Of a stretch of 34,600 nt of DNA, positions 1 to 9,225 are shown piece by piece. The stretch lies in the NCBI GenBank assembly GCA_023248745.1, contig JAHFDZ010000027.1:1082-35681 (forward strand), given 5' to 3'. Within the stretch, counting starts at the first letter, position 1. Every line of letters starts with the position of its first letter. The notes beneath the pieces are model-generated. The model saw only the letters and a list, made by a program, of their open reading frames with translations, was not told the DNA's origin and made no database searches. Source of the DNA: Myxococcales bacterium. Its GTDB lineage: Bacteria; Myxococcota_A; Polyangia; Polyangiales; Polyangiaceae. Both the position numbers and the translations under genes were made by a program.

Positions 1-932
1 TTGGTCCAACTTCGGTCGAGGGAAATCACTCGTAGCACTTCGTCGGGAACGGTTCGGCTTGCGGTGATCCGAATCACCTCGTTCTCTTGGATTTTCGGAC
101 TACGCACTGCTGCGACGGCAACGAGCTTGTTCTTGTCGCGAACCAGGAGCAAACGCTCGGCTGCAGTTCCGAGCATTGCGCGCCGGATTTTTTGCGTGAC
201 CGTCAATTTAGTTAACTGTGCGTACAGAGGAAGAAAACGGTCTTCGACGATTTCTTCGCCGGACACTTCATCGAGTTTGAAAGTGTCCTCTTGCTCGGGA
301 TTCAGATTGGTTTGTGTCGCAACGAAGTGAGTCTCAATGAACAACAGATCGTCCGGCGTCATCTCTTGTTGCGGTTCGATAATGAGCTCACTCAAGATGG
401 CTTGAGCCGCCTCTTTGTAGGCGGGAATGCCGGGCAGATCGAGCTTGTGCCGAACGGCCAGTTCAAGGATGCGATCGGCGGTCGACATCCTCGTGAACTC
501 GTTCATATAGAGTTTCTCGATGATGGCCGGGTGCGCCAGCAAGCGCTCTTCGTTGACGGCAAGCAACTCGGCAACGGCCTCGGAGGCTAGCTCTGCGAGC
601 CCACTGACGGTCTCCGCGGCGAGTTGCGGCAAGCGCAGGATGCGTTCGATGACGTTGGCATCGCGTGCGAATCCCAGCGCAACCCGATGCAGCACCCAAG
701 GTTCGAGCTCGGGGACGAGTGCACCATTGAGAAGTGGCGTAGGGATTGCCTGAAGCGTTTGCTTTGCAAGCTTGCTGAGCGCCTCGTCGTCGCCGTCGGC
801 AATGAAAACGACAACCGCAATCGCGTCACTCGGCCGCAACCCAGGAGCAATGCCCTTTGCCGCCATTTGGCGTAAGGGAAGTGGCGCAGACAAGATTTTC
901 TGCGCCTGTGGCGATAGCGCGGAAACATCCAT
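1..932 (-). CDS. conserved hypothetical protein (HEAT-like/alpha-helical, myxobacterial type), N-terminal part, truncated by window edge
   Basis: Hand translation of the reverse complement from ATG at 932 stays open to base 1 (MDVSALSPQAQKILSAPLPLRQMAAKGIAPGLRPSD...TVTQKIRRAMLGTAAERLLLVRDKNKLVAVAAVRSPKIQENEVIRITASRTVPDEVLRVISLDRSWT). It is absent from the ORF track because it has no stop in the window. Confidence 0.8.
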   Translation of the reverse strand, partial: MDVSALSPQAQKILSAPLPLRQMAAKGIAPGLRPSDAIAVVVFIADGDDEALSKLAKQTLQAIPTPLLNGALVPELEPWVLHRVALGFARDANVIERILRLPQLAAETVSGLAELASEAVAELLAVNEERLLAHPAIIEKLYMNEFTRMSTADRILELAVRHKLDLPGIPAYKEAAQAILSELIIEPQQEMTPDDLLFIETHFVATQTNLNPEQEDTFKLDEVSGEEIVEDRFLPLYAQLTKLTVTQKIRRAMLGTAAERLLLVRDKNKLVAVAAVRSPKIQENEVIRITASRTVPDEVLRVISLDRSWT

Positions 933-1014
933 GGGGCGTAATCCTTGTAACTACCCGAGTGACAAGGCCTCCTGCCGACCTTACTCTACTCTTCAATCCA
1001 AGGAGCAAATAGCG

Positions 1015-2196
1015 ATGGGCGTCTTTGACTTCGTCCGTAACGGCGTGCGCGAAATGATGATCGCGCGGCCAGACAACCTGAAGCATCTGATCGTCTTCAA
1101 GCATCCCGATCAGAACTTCCCCATGTATTCGCAGCTCACTGTCGACAGCGACGAGTGCGCGGTCTTCTTCAAAGATGGCAAGGTGCAGGGGGTGCTTCCG
1201 CCTGGGCGCCATACGATGCAGACGCAGAATCTGCCGTTCCTCAACAATCTCATCAACAACTTTACGGGCGGCGACGTCTTCATCAGCGAAATCTTCTTCG
1301 TGAAGACGGCCGCGGTGCGAAGCGTGCCGTTTGGCGGCCCCATCGGCGACATGCTCGATCCGCTCACGGGCGAGCAGGTAATCCCGCGTATTTTTGGCGA
1401 GATGAGCGTTGTTGTCACCGACCCCGTTCGCTTCATCGTCGGCTATTCCGGGCAAGCGTCCACGGGCGATAACGACTTTGTCCTCGACTGGATCAAGGGC
1501 CTCTTCATGCAAGGCGTGAAGACCACGCTTGGCTCGCTCTGCGAGGTGGAAGGCAAGAGCTTGCTTCAGGCAACGTCGCTTACGCAAAAGCTCGCGGCCG
1601 CTTTCGTTCAACAAGCACCTGATCTCAATGAGATTGGCATTCGCATCGCGCAAGTCGGCGCGTTTAACATCAACTTCAGCGAAGAAGATCGTCAACGCCT
1701 CGTCGAAGCAAACGCCGAGATTGCCAAAGCGCAGCGAGCCGTTCGCGTTAAGCAAATTGGCATTTCGGGCGCCGCGGCCGACGCTCAAGCCAAGCAATTT
1801 GAGCTCGATCAAAAGTTCCAGCAAGACGCGCGTTATGTGCAGCAGCTTGCGGGCAACTACCAGAACTACGCTGCTGGTCAGGCCATGATGGGTGCCGGTC
1901 AAGGCATGGCCGAGCACGGTGTTGGCGGCGGCGTCGCAGGAATGGGCGCGCAAATGGCGGTCGGCGTGGGCATGGGAAACATGATGAGTGGCGCGATGCA
2001 GCCCAATGCCGCGCAGCCCAATTTTGCACCCCAATATGGGGCGCCTGGCCAACCTCCAATGGCGGCACCACCAGGCGTCGTTGCAGGCGCGCCTGCCGGT
2101 ATGAAAAAGAAGTTCTGCACAGACTGTGGCAGCGAGCTCATGTTCAACGCCAAGTTCTGCGCCGGCTGCGGCGCCAAAGTTGCGCAGGCCGAATAG
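1015..2196 (+). CDS. SPFH/Band-7-like domain protein with C-terminal double zinc ribbon
   Basis: ORF 772..2196; start re-set to ATG 1015 preceded by AAGGAG. SPFH-type N-terminus (MGVFDFVRNGVREMMIARPDNLKHLIVFKHPDQNFPMYSQLTV...), Gly/Met/Pro-rich linker, C-terminal KKFCTDCGSELMFNAKFCAGCGAKV. Confidence 0.85.
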   Translation: MGVFDFVRNGVREMMIARPDNLKHLIVFKHPDQNFPMYSQLTVDSDECAVFFKDGKVQGVLPPGRHTMQTQNLPFLNNLINNFTGGDVFISEIFFVKTAAVRSVPFGGPIGDMLDPLTGEQVIPRIFGEMSVVVTDPVRFIVGYSGQASTGDNDFVLDWIKGLFMQGVKTTLGSLCEVEGKSLLQATSLTQKLAAAFVQQAPDLNEIGIRIAQVGAFNINFSEEDRQRLVEANAEIAKAQRAVRVKQIGISGAAADAQAKQFELDQKFQQDARYVQQLAGNYQNYAAGQAMMGAGQGMAEHGVGGGVAGMGAQMAVGVGMGNMMSGAMQPNAAQPNFAPQYGAPGQPPMAAPPGVVAGAPAGMKKKFCTDCGSELMFNAKFCAGCGAKVAQAE

Positions 2197-2231
2197 CGCG
2201 GACTACCTTGTAACGGTCAACGCGGTGAACA

Positions 2232-2498
2232 ATGACGACGGTTGCCCCACTCACTCACGTAGCCTTTGAGCGAAGGCGTAGGGTGGGGCGTTTGTCGTCA
2301 CGCATTTCATCCTTTGTCGTGGCGCTTGTGGCCGCGAGCCAAGTGCAAGCTGGCGGCTGCGGCGTCACGCAGACCGACAAGGGGTTGAACGCGCCGTGTA
2401 CGCGCAAAAAAGATTGCGAGGACGGACTCGTCTGTCTCGATGGGGCTTGCCAGTTTCCCGATGCGTCGGTCGACGGTGGTGAGCTCGCGTCTCGATGA
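2232..2498 (+). CDS. small secreted Cys-rich protein
   Basis: 88-aa ORF with hydrophobic N-terminal segment followed by Cys-rich GGCGVTQTDKGLNAPCTRKKDCEDGLVCLDGACQFPDASVDGG; stop overlaps the downstream kinase start (ATGA). Confidence 0.6.
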   Translation: MTTVAPLTHVAFERRRRVGRLSSRISSFVVALVAASQVQAGGCGVTQTDKGLNAPCTRKKDCEDGLVCLDGACQFPDASVDGGELASR

Positions 2499-4114
2499 GC
2501 GATACGCTTCGGCTGCTGACGTTGTCGCCGGTCATTTGTCCGGTGTGCTCGCAGCGCTATTCAGCCGGGTCGCGGTTTTGCCCGTTTGATGGTGAACCAC
2601 TTGAGGAATTCGAGTGGAATCCAGACGCGGATCCGCTACTGGAAAAAGTGATCGACGATCGTTACAAAGTTGAGTCGGTCCTCGGCGAAGGTGGAATGGG
2701 AAAGGTCTACACCGTGATGCACCTGCGTCTCGGAAGGCCGTTTGCGATGAAAGTTCTTCGCGCCGAGCTCGCGCGTGACAAATCGCTCGCCGATCGCTTT
2801 ACGCAAGAGGCGAGGGCAACGGCTGCCATTAATCACCCGTCAATCATTACGATTAGCGACTTCGGTACGACACCAGAAGGTGCTCCGTACTTCGTTATGG
2901 AACTTCTCGAGGGTCAAACGCTCGCGAAGCTTGTTCGCGCGGGAGGGCCTCTTCCTGCGAAACGCGCAGTTGGTATCGCCGCGAAGGTTGCGGCGGCGCT
3001 TCAGGCGGCTCATTCAAGTGGAGTCGTTCACCGCGATCTCAAGCCTGAGAACATTTTTCTCGCGCAATTTTCCGGCCGCGAAGAGGTCAAGGTACTTGAC
3101 TTTGGTGCATCGAGGTTGCTTGGGTCCAGTCGCATTACGCGCACTGGCGTCATCTTTGGCACTCCCCACTACATGTCGCCGGAGCAAGCGAGCGGCGTAG
3201 ACGTTGACCATCGAGCCGACATCTACGCATTCGGGATCATTTTGTACGAAATGTTCACCGGCAAAGTTCCATTTGAGGCCGAGACATTCATGGGCGTGAT
3301 TACGCAACAGCTCGTTGCGAAGCCAGTGCCGCCGTCGGAGGTTCATCCGTCGGCGCGCGACCTCGGTGTCCTCGAAGACATCACGCTGAGGTGCCTTGAA
3401 AAGCGCCCCGACGCACGCTTCGCGACGATGGGCGAGTTGCGCCACGCTTTGCTTACCGCGACGCCTTCATCACCACGCATGCGAGATTCGTCCGGGAAAG
3501 TACGCGTTGAGCTTGCGAGCGAGCTTGAACTCCCTTCGCTCGCCGAAATTCGAAGTCGATCCGAAGAGCCTATCCGTGTTCCGCGCAATCGCGCGCCGCT
3601 TTACGCGGTTGGCTTCGTTGCGATGCTCGTTGGCATTTTCGGTGCGTGGGTCGCATCGTTAATGTTGAAGTCACGTGCCACTGCCGCGCCGTCAACGCCT
3701 CTCGGCCCCGTGAGCTTTGCCCCAGCGATGAGCGGCGTTGCATCAGTGCCGTCTGCGTCGGCGGTGGCGTCTGCGGCTGTCGATCGCCACGTTCGCGTTA
3801 CGGCGAACGTCGCTGGCGAAATTTGGCAGGCGGGCAAGCCGCTTGGCGCCGTTCCGCTTGAGCTCGTCGCGCCCGCAAAAGGTTCGAGTGCAAGTTACGA
3901 ATTTCGCGCATCTTCCCAAAGGAAAAAGGCTTTCGTTGTTGACGATGCAACAGGTCCGGCTCTCGAACTCGTGATTCCGAATGGCACACGCGCGCCGATC
4001 GGCGCACCCGTCGTCGTCCCCAAGCCCCCAACCACACACGTTACGACGTCGACGCCACCTGCTGGCGGAACGGACGAAGACTTGCTGGAACGCCGTTTGA
4101 AGCGGGTTCCTTGA
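2495..4114 (+). CDS. membrane-anchored serine/threonine protein kinase with N-terminal zinc-ribbon-like segment
   Basis: CPVCSQRYSAGSRFCPFDGEPL; GEGGMGKVY, AMKVLRAE, HRDLKPENIFL, DFGASR, GTPHYMSPEQ motifs; TM helix APLYAVGFVAMLVGIFGAWVASLML. Confidence 0.95.
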   Translation: MSDTLRLLTLSPVICPVCSQRYSAGSRFCPFDGEPLEEFEWNPDADPLLEKVIDDRYKVESVLGEGGMGKVYTVMHLRLGRPFAMKVLRAELARDKSLADRFTQEARATAAINHPSIITISDFGTTPEGAPYFVMELLEGQTLAKLVRAGGPLPAKRAVGIAAKVAAALQAAHSSGVVHRDLKPENIFLAQFSGREEVKVLDFGASRLLGSSRITRTGVIFGTPHYMSPEQASGVDVDHRADIYAFGIILYEMFTGKVPFEAETFMGVITQQLVAKPVPPSEVHPSARDLGVLEDITLRCLEKRPDARFATMGELRHALLTATPSSPRMRDSSGKVRVELASELELPSLAEIRSRSEEPIRVPRNRAPLYAVGFVAMLVGIFGAWVASLMLKSRATAAPSTPLGPVSFAPAMSGVASVPSASAVASAAVDRHVRVTANVAGEIWQAGKPLGAVPLELVAPAKGSSASYEFRASSQRKKAFVVDDATGPALELVIPNGTRAPIGAPVVVPKPPTTHVTTSTPPAGGTDEDLLERRLKRVP

Positions 4115-4150
4115 CCTCTGGCCGCACACCTACGATCCTTCTGGGATCTC

Positions 4151-5653
4151 TTGGACGCGCGTACAGTTCTCGTCGTTGATCCCGATCCGCGCGGAGCTGC
4201 AATTCTCGAGCTCAGTCTGCAGCGGGCGGGGTATCTCGTTTCGGTCGTAACCTCGGCTGATGAGGCGGTCGTGCGTCTCGAGGAAGATGTTATCGACCTC
4301 GTCATTTGTGACACCGTTCTCGCTGGCTATGACCGTGGCGACACCGACGGCTTCGCATTGGTAGCGGTGATTCGCGCGCACCCGCGACTTTCGGTTCCCG
4401 TGATCATCCTGTCGTCGAGTTCGGCAGTGGCCGACAAGATAAAAGGCCTCGAGCTTGGGGCGGAAGATTACTTATGTAAACCCTTGTCGGTGCACGAGCT
4501 GCTCGCTCGCGTCCGAGTTCTCTTCGCACGACGCGCGCAGCACGCCATTACGACCGCAACGCGCGCTCAACTGAAAGGCTCGACCGATGATCTGAGCGTC
4601 GTTGACTTGATGCAGACCTTTGAGGTCGCGAGCAAAAGTGGCACCCTGAGGTTACGAAATGGTTTGCTCGAAGCGGTGCTCACGTTTCGTCATGGGGCGC
4701 TCGTCGATGCGTGGCAGGGAAAGCTGACAGGACAAGAAGCAGCATTTCGCGCCATCTTGTGGGGAGAGTCGTCGTTCGAGATCGTGTTCAAGTCGCCCGA
4801 GAATGTTGAACCTAAAGAAAGCGCGATTGGGATGTCGACGGCTGCCGTCATTCTCGAGGGTCTTCGCCGTGCTGACGATTGGGGTCGACTATTGCGGGAG
4901 CTTCCACCGCTAGGTGCGCACCTCAGTGTTCGCGAAGATGAGCTCCTCGATAAGCTTGCCGATATTCCCGACGAGGTTGACGGTATCATTAAGCTGCTTG
5001 ACGGTTCCCGTACGCTGCTAGGCGTCGTTGATGATTCACCTTTCGATGACGTTTCAAGCCTTGAAACACTGGTCAAACTAGCCGCGAGTGGTCTTCTCGA
5101 TGTCGTCAATGAACCTGACGTTCAGCCGATGTCCCTGTCGACCCGCGTTCTGGTGCACGATGCGGACCCTTCATCCAATTGGCTTGTGCCGTTGCCTTCG
5201 AGCGGGGTGAAGCCAGAGTCGAGCGGAGCGATCTCGTTCGCAGTGAGCGATGCAGCCGCGGCGCCAGAGAGTCCAGCGCAAGCTCCTGTTCCCGTAGGAA
5301 AGATCGTACTGCGTCGCGATGAGGCGCGTGTTGACGAAGGTGCTGCGCGCACCAACCGCCCCGATCCGCGTGCCGAACCCATGACGCCGCTTCCGCAACC
5401 GTCGGGACGCGTGGACGTCACCATGCCTTCAGCGCTTGCGCCTGACGGTCTGCGTGAACCAGAAACGAACGTCGAAGTGAGCGGGCTGCCTCCGTCTGAC
5501 GAAGCGCACCGCGATCGTTTGCGCGTCGTTGTATTTGCCGTCCTCGCGCTCACGGCCGGGTTTGCACTCGTGGCGCTGGCGCGTGGGTGTTCTGAGCGTG
5601 CAAAGGCGGGTGACACGAAGCCAGTGCCAGCGACAGTTTCGTCAGCTCGATAG
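4151..5653 (+). CDS. response regulator receiver domain + DUF4388 (PATAN-like) protein with C-terminal TM helix
   Basis: TTG start MDARTVLVVDPDPRGAAILEL...; phosphoacceptor region LVICDTVLAGYD; LCKPLS; DUF4388-like TDDLSVVDLMQTFEVASKSGTLRLRNG; C-terminal RLRVVVFAVLALTAGFALVALARGC. Confidence 0.85.
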   Translation: MDARTVLVVDPDPRGAAILELSLQRAGYLVSVVTSADEAVVRLEEDVIDLVICDTVLAGYDRGDTDGFALVAVIRAHPRLSVPVIILSSSSAVADKIKGLELGAEDYLCKPLSVHELLARVRVLFARRAQHAITTATRAQLKGSTDDLSVVDLMQTFEVASKSGTLRLRNGLLEAVLTFRHGALVDAWQGKLTGQEAAFRAILWGESSFEIVFKSPENVEPKESAIGMSTAAVILEGLRRADDWGRLLRELPPLGAHLSVREDELLDKLADIPDEVDGIIKLLDGSRTLLGVVDDSPFDDVSSLETLVKLAASGLLDVVNEPDVQPMSLSTRVLVHDADPSSNWLVPLPSSGVKPESSGAISFAVSDAAAAPESPAQAPVPVGKIVLRRDEARVDEGAARTNRPDPRAEPMTPLPQPSGRVDVTMPSALAPDGLREPETNVEVSGLPPSDEAHRDRLRVVVFAVLALTAGFALVALARGCSERAKAGDTKPVPATVSSAR

Positions 5654-5682
5654 GTTCGCTCGTGGCAGTCGCGGCGTTTGGT

Positions 5683-6690
5683 TCACTCGCTTGACTTTTC
5701 GCGCGCGAGCGGATGAAGCCAGTGTCCGAAGATGTCGATAGCCGCCGTCGCCATTACCACAGTGGACGCTGCAACGAAGACAACTCCAATGACCATCGGG
5801 CCATCACGATTGAGCACGGCTTCAACGCCCAAGTGTCCAAGTCCAGGCCATCGGAAGATGCTCTCGGTTACCGCAGCTCCGCCCGCGAGGGAACCGAGTT
5901 CGAGGCCTGCCGCGGTGACGAGCGGCAAGAGCGCGCCGCGCAGCCCATGAACGACAAAAGCGCGCAATCGTGACGTGCCTTTTGCGCGTGCGGTACGGAC
6001 GAAGTCTTGGCTCATCAGCGTGATCAGTTCATCGCGCGTGAGGCGAGCAAAATACGCCGCGCCGTAAAGGCCGAGCGTTAGTGCAGGTAGCGCGATCGAT
6101 CGAACGTGATCCAAAAATGTGTCGCCGAAGCCGTCGAGTGGAAGCCATCTCAGCCGATGCGCAAACAAATATTGCAACAAGACTGCGGTCAAAAATGTCG
6201 GTGCGCTCACGCCCAGCGAGGTAATTCCTGTTAGAAATCGATCGATCCAAGTTCCCTTTTTTGCTGCTGCGATCGATCCTACCGTGACGCCGATGAGTAG
6301 CTGGATCACAATGCCGGCAATCGCGAGCGCCATGCTTCGCGGATAGCGTGTGAAGATGACCTTCGCGACGGGCGCGCGGTGTTGGTAGCTCCTGCCAAGG
6401 TCGATGTGTAATTCGTAACCACGAACGAGTGGAATGACTCGTTCACAGCTTGCGTGTTCGCTCGCTTTTGGGTCGCCTGCGATGTGGACCAATTTTTTTA
6501 GAAAGAGGCCGTATCTGGCAACGATTGAGCGGTCGAGTTGGAGATCTTTGCGAACACGTACAAGATCCGCGGGTCGTGCTTGCGGGCCAGCAACGATGCG
6601 AGCGGGATCGCCTGGCAGCGCAGCCAGCAAGAAAAACGACGCAGAAGCGACGGCGAAGACCACCGCAAGAGCCCAAAATAGGCGACCCAT
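5683..6690 (-). CDS. ABC transporter permease, OppB/DppB-like
   Basis: ORF 5683..6861; likely start ATG 6690 (MGRLFWALAVVFAVASASFFLLAALPGDPARIVAGPQA...), typical EAA region MSQDFVRTARAKGTSRLRAFVVHGLRGALLPLVTAAG. Confidence 0.92.
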   Translation of the reverse strand: MGRLFWALAVVFAVASASFFLLAALPGDPARIVAGPQARPADLVRVRKDLQLDRSIVARYGLFLKKLVHIAGDPKASEHASCERVIPLVRGYELHIDLGRSYQHRAPVAKVIFTRYPRSMALAIAGIVIQLLIGVTVGSIAAAKKGTWIDRFLTGITSLGVSAPTFLTAVLLQYLFAHRLRWLPLDGFGDTFLDHVRSIALPALTLGLYGAAYFARLTRDELITLMSQDFVRTARAKGTSRLRAFVVHGLRGALLPLVTAAGLELGSLAGGAAVTESIFRWPGLGHLGVEAVLNRDGPMVIGVVFVAASTVVMATAAIDIFGHWLHPLAREKSSE

Positions 6691-6707
6691 TGCGTGTTTG
6701 AACGTGC

Positions 6708-8390
6708 TCACCGACGTGGCCCCAACGAAGAAGGCGTGCCTGTGGTCGATCGATCGAGCCACGTTCGGGCAAAGTTGTAGGAATGAACAGGGTGAGGCGT
6801 GTAACCACGCAAGTAGGGCTGTCGTATCTCGAACGAATGAAGACTCGTTGTGAAGGCCCAAGGTGCGTCCTCAACGAGGATGCGATTGCACGTGCGGTAG
6901 ATATCTTTGCGTCGTTCGGGATCGAATTCGGTGTGTGCGCGCGCAAGCATGCTATCGAGCGCCGGATTGCGATAGAAAGCTGAGTTCGATGACTCGGTCG
7001 CGTTGATCGATGTCGAGCTAAAGAGCGGATCAAGTACGCCGCTTGGGTCGGGAAAGTCTTGTTGCCAACCTTGCGGTGAAATGGCGACGGCACCTTGCCG
7101 CTGGCTGAGCGACAGGTAGCTGGCCCAGCTCACGAGTCGCAGCTCAATTCGTATCCCAATACGGGACAATTGCTGCTGGACCAATTGTCCCGTTTTTTCA
7201 TGGATGCCTAGTGGGTAGACCAAATACGAAATCGTTTTTGGGTAACCTCCTTGACCAGTCTTTGGATCGAACGGATAGCCCGCTCGTCGCATGTGTTCGA
7301 GCGCCTTCTCTAGGTCGAATGTTTGACCTTGAAACGTCGCGTCAACGCCGGGCATCGATTGTGGGAGCGTTGCGGTGTTGACGCTCAGATGAAGCGGGCG
7401 AACCGCGGTGAACGCCTTACGATCGAGCGCTGCGGCAACAGCACGACGCACCTCGACGTTGTCGAACGGTGGCATTTCTGTGTTCATCGACTCGCCGTAG
7501 ACATCGAGGTCGGGGCCTCTTGCGATCGCATCTTGCCACCTTCGATCGCGCGCAAACCGAATCGTGTCCGCATGGGTAAGATCCCTGACGAAATCGAGTT
7601 CACCCACCTCGAACTTGAACCGCTGCGTCGGCGGGTTCATCAGAAAGTGCATTTCGATCGCGTCGAGGTGGGGCAACCCCGGCACGAAGTACATTGGGTT
7701 GCGCACCACGCGCACGAACTGACCCTTTGACCAACCACCGTCGCGAAGTTGAAAGGGACCCGTACCGCAAGGAGCCCAATTGTCAGCAAATTGTGCGCCT
7801 GCAGACTTGCACACCGGTCTCGCGGGCGGGAGGGTCAAGAGGGGCAAAAAAGCCGCATCGGGCGATGTCAGGCGAATCGATAGGAGGTGACTTCCTTCGA
7901 CTTCGATACCGTCAAGGTGTGGAACTTTTTTGTCGGCATATAAATCATAACCAACTACGTTACGAAAGTAGCTCGCGGATGGATTCGGCGTGTCGGGATG
8001 AAGTGCGCGTTCGAGTGAGCGCTTTACGTCCTCGGCTGTAAGGGGCGAGCCATCGTGAAAGCGAACATCTTGCCGAATGAAGAATCGGAAGCGCGTACCG
8101 CCGTCTAGAACCTCCCAACGTTCCGCTAGCTCTGGGACGAGCTTGCCCTGTTCGTCGAACTCAATGAGCGCCGCGAACAAGAATCGGACGAGCGAGCTCG
8201 AAACGCCGTCATTGCACCGTGCAGGGTCGATCGATCGAACGTCGCCGAGGGAAGCAAATCGAAGCGTGCCGCCTGCGCGCGGTGTGTCATCGGCGGGGTG
8301 CCCGACGGGCAGGGGAGCGGGAAGTGCGATGTCGCAACCCAGAACCCCGATTAGCGCGAAGAGAAGGCTAGCCTTTCGGGTCGAGAACAT
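6708..8390 (-). CDS. ABC transporter substrate-binding lipoprotein, peptide/family 5 (SBP_bac_5)
   Basis: Likely start ATG 8390 (MFSTRKASLLFALIGVLGCDIALPAP, lipobox LGC); GGTLRFASLGDVRSIDPARCNDGVSSSLVRFLFAALIEFDEQGKLVPELAERWEV; HDGSPLTAEDVKRSLERALHP. Confidence 0.93.
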   Translation of the reverse strand: MFSTRKASLLFALIGVLGCDIALPAPLPVGHPADDTPRAGGTLRFASLGDVRSIDPARCNDGVSSSLVRFLFAALIEFDEQGKLVPELAERWEVLDGGTRFRFFIRQDVRFHDGSPLTAEDVKRSLERALHPDTPNPSASYFRNVVGYDLYADKKVPHLDGIEVEGSHLLSIRLTSPDAAFLPLLTLPPARPVCKSAGAQFADNWAPCGTGPFQLRDGGWSKGQFVRVVRNPMYFVPGLPHLDAIEMHFLMNPPTQRFKFEVGELDFVRDLTHADTIRFARDRRWQDAIARGPDLDVYGESMNTEMPPFDNVEVRRAVAAALDRKAFTAVRPLHLSVNTATLPQSMPGVDATFQGQTFDLEKALEHMRRAGYPFDPKTGQGGYPKTISYLVYPLGIHEKTGQLVQQQLSRIGIRIELRLVSWASYLSLSQRQGAVAISPQGWQQDFPDPSGVLDPLFSSTSINATESSNSAFYRNPALDSMLARAHTEFDPERRKDIYRTCNRILVEDAPWAFTTSLHSFEIRQPYLRGYTPHPVHSYNFARTWLDRSTTGTPSSLGPRR

Positions 8391-9225
8391 CGCGCAGTCC
8401 CTCTCCGAAAAGGTTAAAGCCGAGGACAGTCGCGACGATAGCTGCTGCAGGGCAAGCGAGCAGCCAAGGCGCAAGTGTGTAAGAGTCTTGACCTTCGTAG
8501 AGCATGGCGCCCCAGGTGGGGGTCGGCGGCGAAAGGCCAACGCCGAGGTAGCTGAGCACGCTCTCGGCAAGGATCATCTGCCCAATCGAAAGGGTTGCAG
8601 ACACAAGCAACGTGCCGATTACGTTTGGCAGGATGTGCTTCCAAAGAATCACAATTTGTTGCTGACCTAACGCGCGCGCGGCAAGGACATAGTCAAGATC
8701 CCGAATGGTCAAGGTCTTTGCCCGTACGATGCGCGCGGTGCCGAGCCAGCCCGTGACGCCAAGCGTGACAAGGAGGCTTGCGACTGTCGTGCGATCGAGC
8801 AATGCGCCGATTGCCATGACGAGCAAAAGGAAAGGAAAGGAAAGGCCGACATCGACGAGTCGCATGAGCGACGAATCGAGAATCGAGCCTCCCTTTTTTC
8901 CAGCAGCGTAGCCAGAGACGATGCCAACGAGGCCTCCAACGGTCGCCGCAATCGCGCTCGCTGCGATGCCAATTAGAAGTGATAGGCGACCACCCAGTGC
9001 AAGCCGCGCGAACATGTCGCGAAAGAGGCGATCGGCGCCAAGCGGATATTCGATTGAAGGGCCAACCGGCAGCAGCGCGTCGGTCATCGCGCGCTCAGGA
9101 TTGCTCGTGAACGCATCGTGCGGAGCCAGCCACGGTCCGGCAACGGAAAATAGAACCACGATGGATACAAGAACAATGCCCCAACGAAGTGATGCGTGCT
9201 TGCGTAGGGCTTGCTGAAAGCTCAT
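8368..9225 (-). CDS. ABC transporter permease, OppC/DppC-like
   Basis: ORF 8368..9462; likely start ATG 9225 (MSFQQALRKHASLRWGIVLVSIVVLFSVAGPWLAPHDAF); EAA region YVLAARALGQQQIVILWKHILPNVIGTLLV; overlaps the SBP gene by 23 bp. Confidence 0.92.
   Translation of the reverse strand: MSFQQALRKHASLRWGIVLVSIVVLFSVAGPWLAPHDAFTSNPERAMTDALLPVGPSIEYPLGADRLFRDMFARLALGGRLSLLIGIAASAIAATVGGLVGIVSGYAAGKKGGSILDSSLMRLVDVGLSFPFLLLVMAIGALLDRTTVASLLVTLGVTGWLGTARIVRAKTLTIRDLDYVLAARALGQQQIVILWKHILPNVIGTLLVSATLSIGQMILAESVLSYLGVGLSPPTPTWGAMLYEGQDSYTLAPWLLACPAAAIVATVLGFNLFGEGLRDVLDPKG

Noticed and set aside
1-330. 109-aa + ORF at the left edge (and 291..590, 520..753, 624..875)
   Set aside because: The minus frame is continuously open from 932 to 1 with a natural-looking protein; the + ORFs are Arg/Ser-rich shadows.
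826-2052. 408-aa minus-strand ORF antisense to the SPFH gene
   Set aside because: No recognisable domain, and it overlaps a well-supported + gene; long antisense ORFs are expected in this composition.
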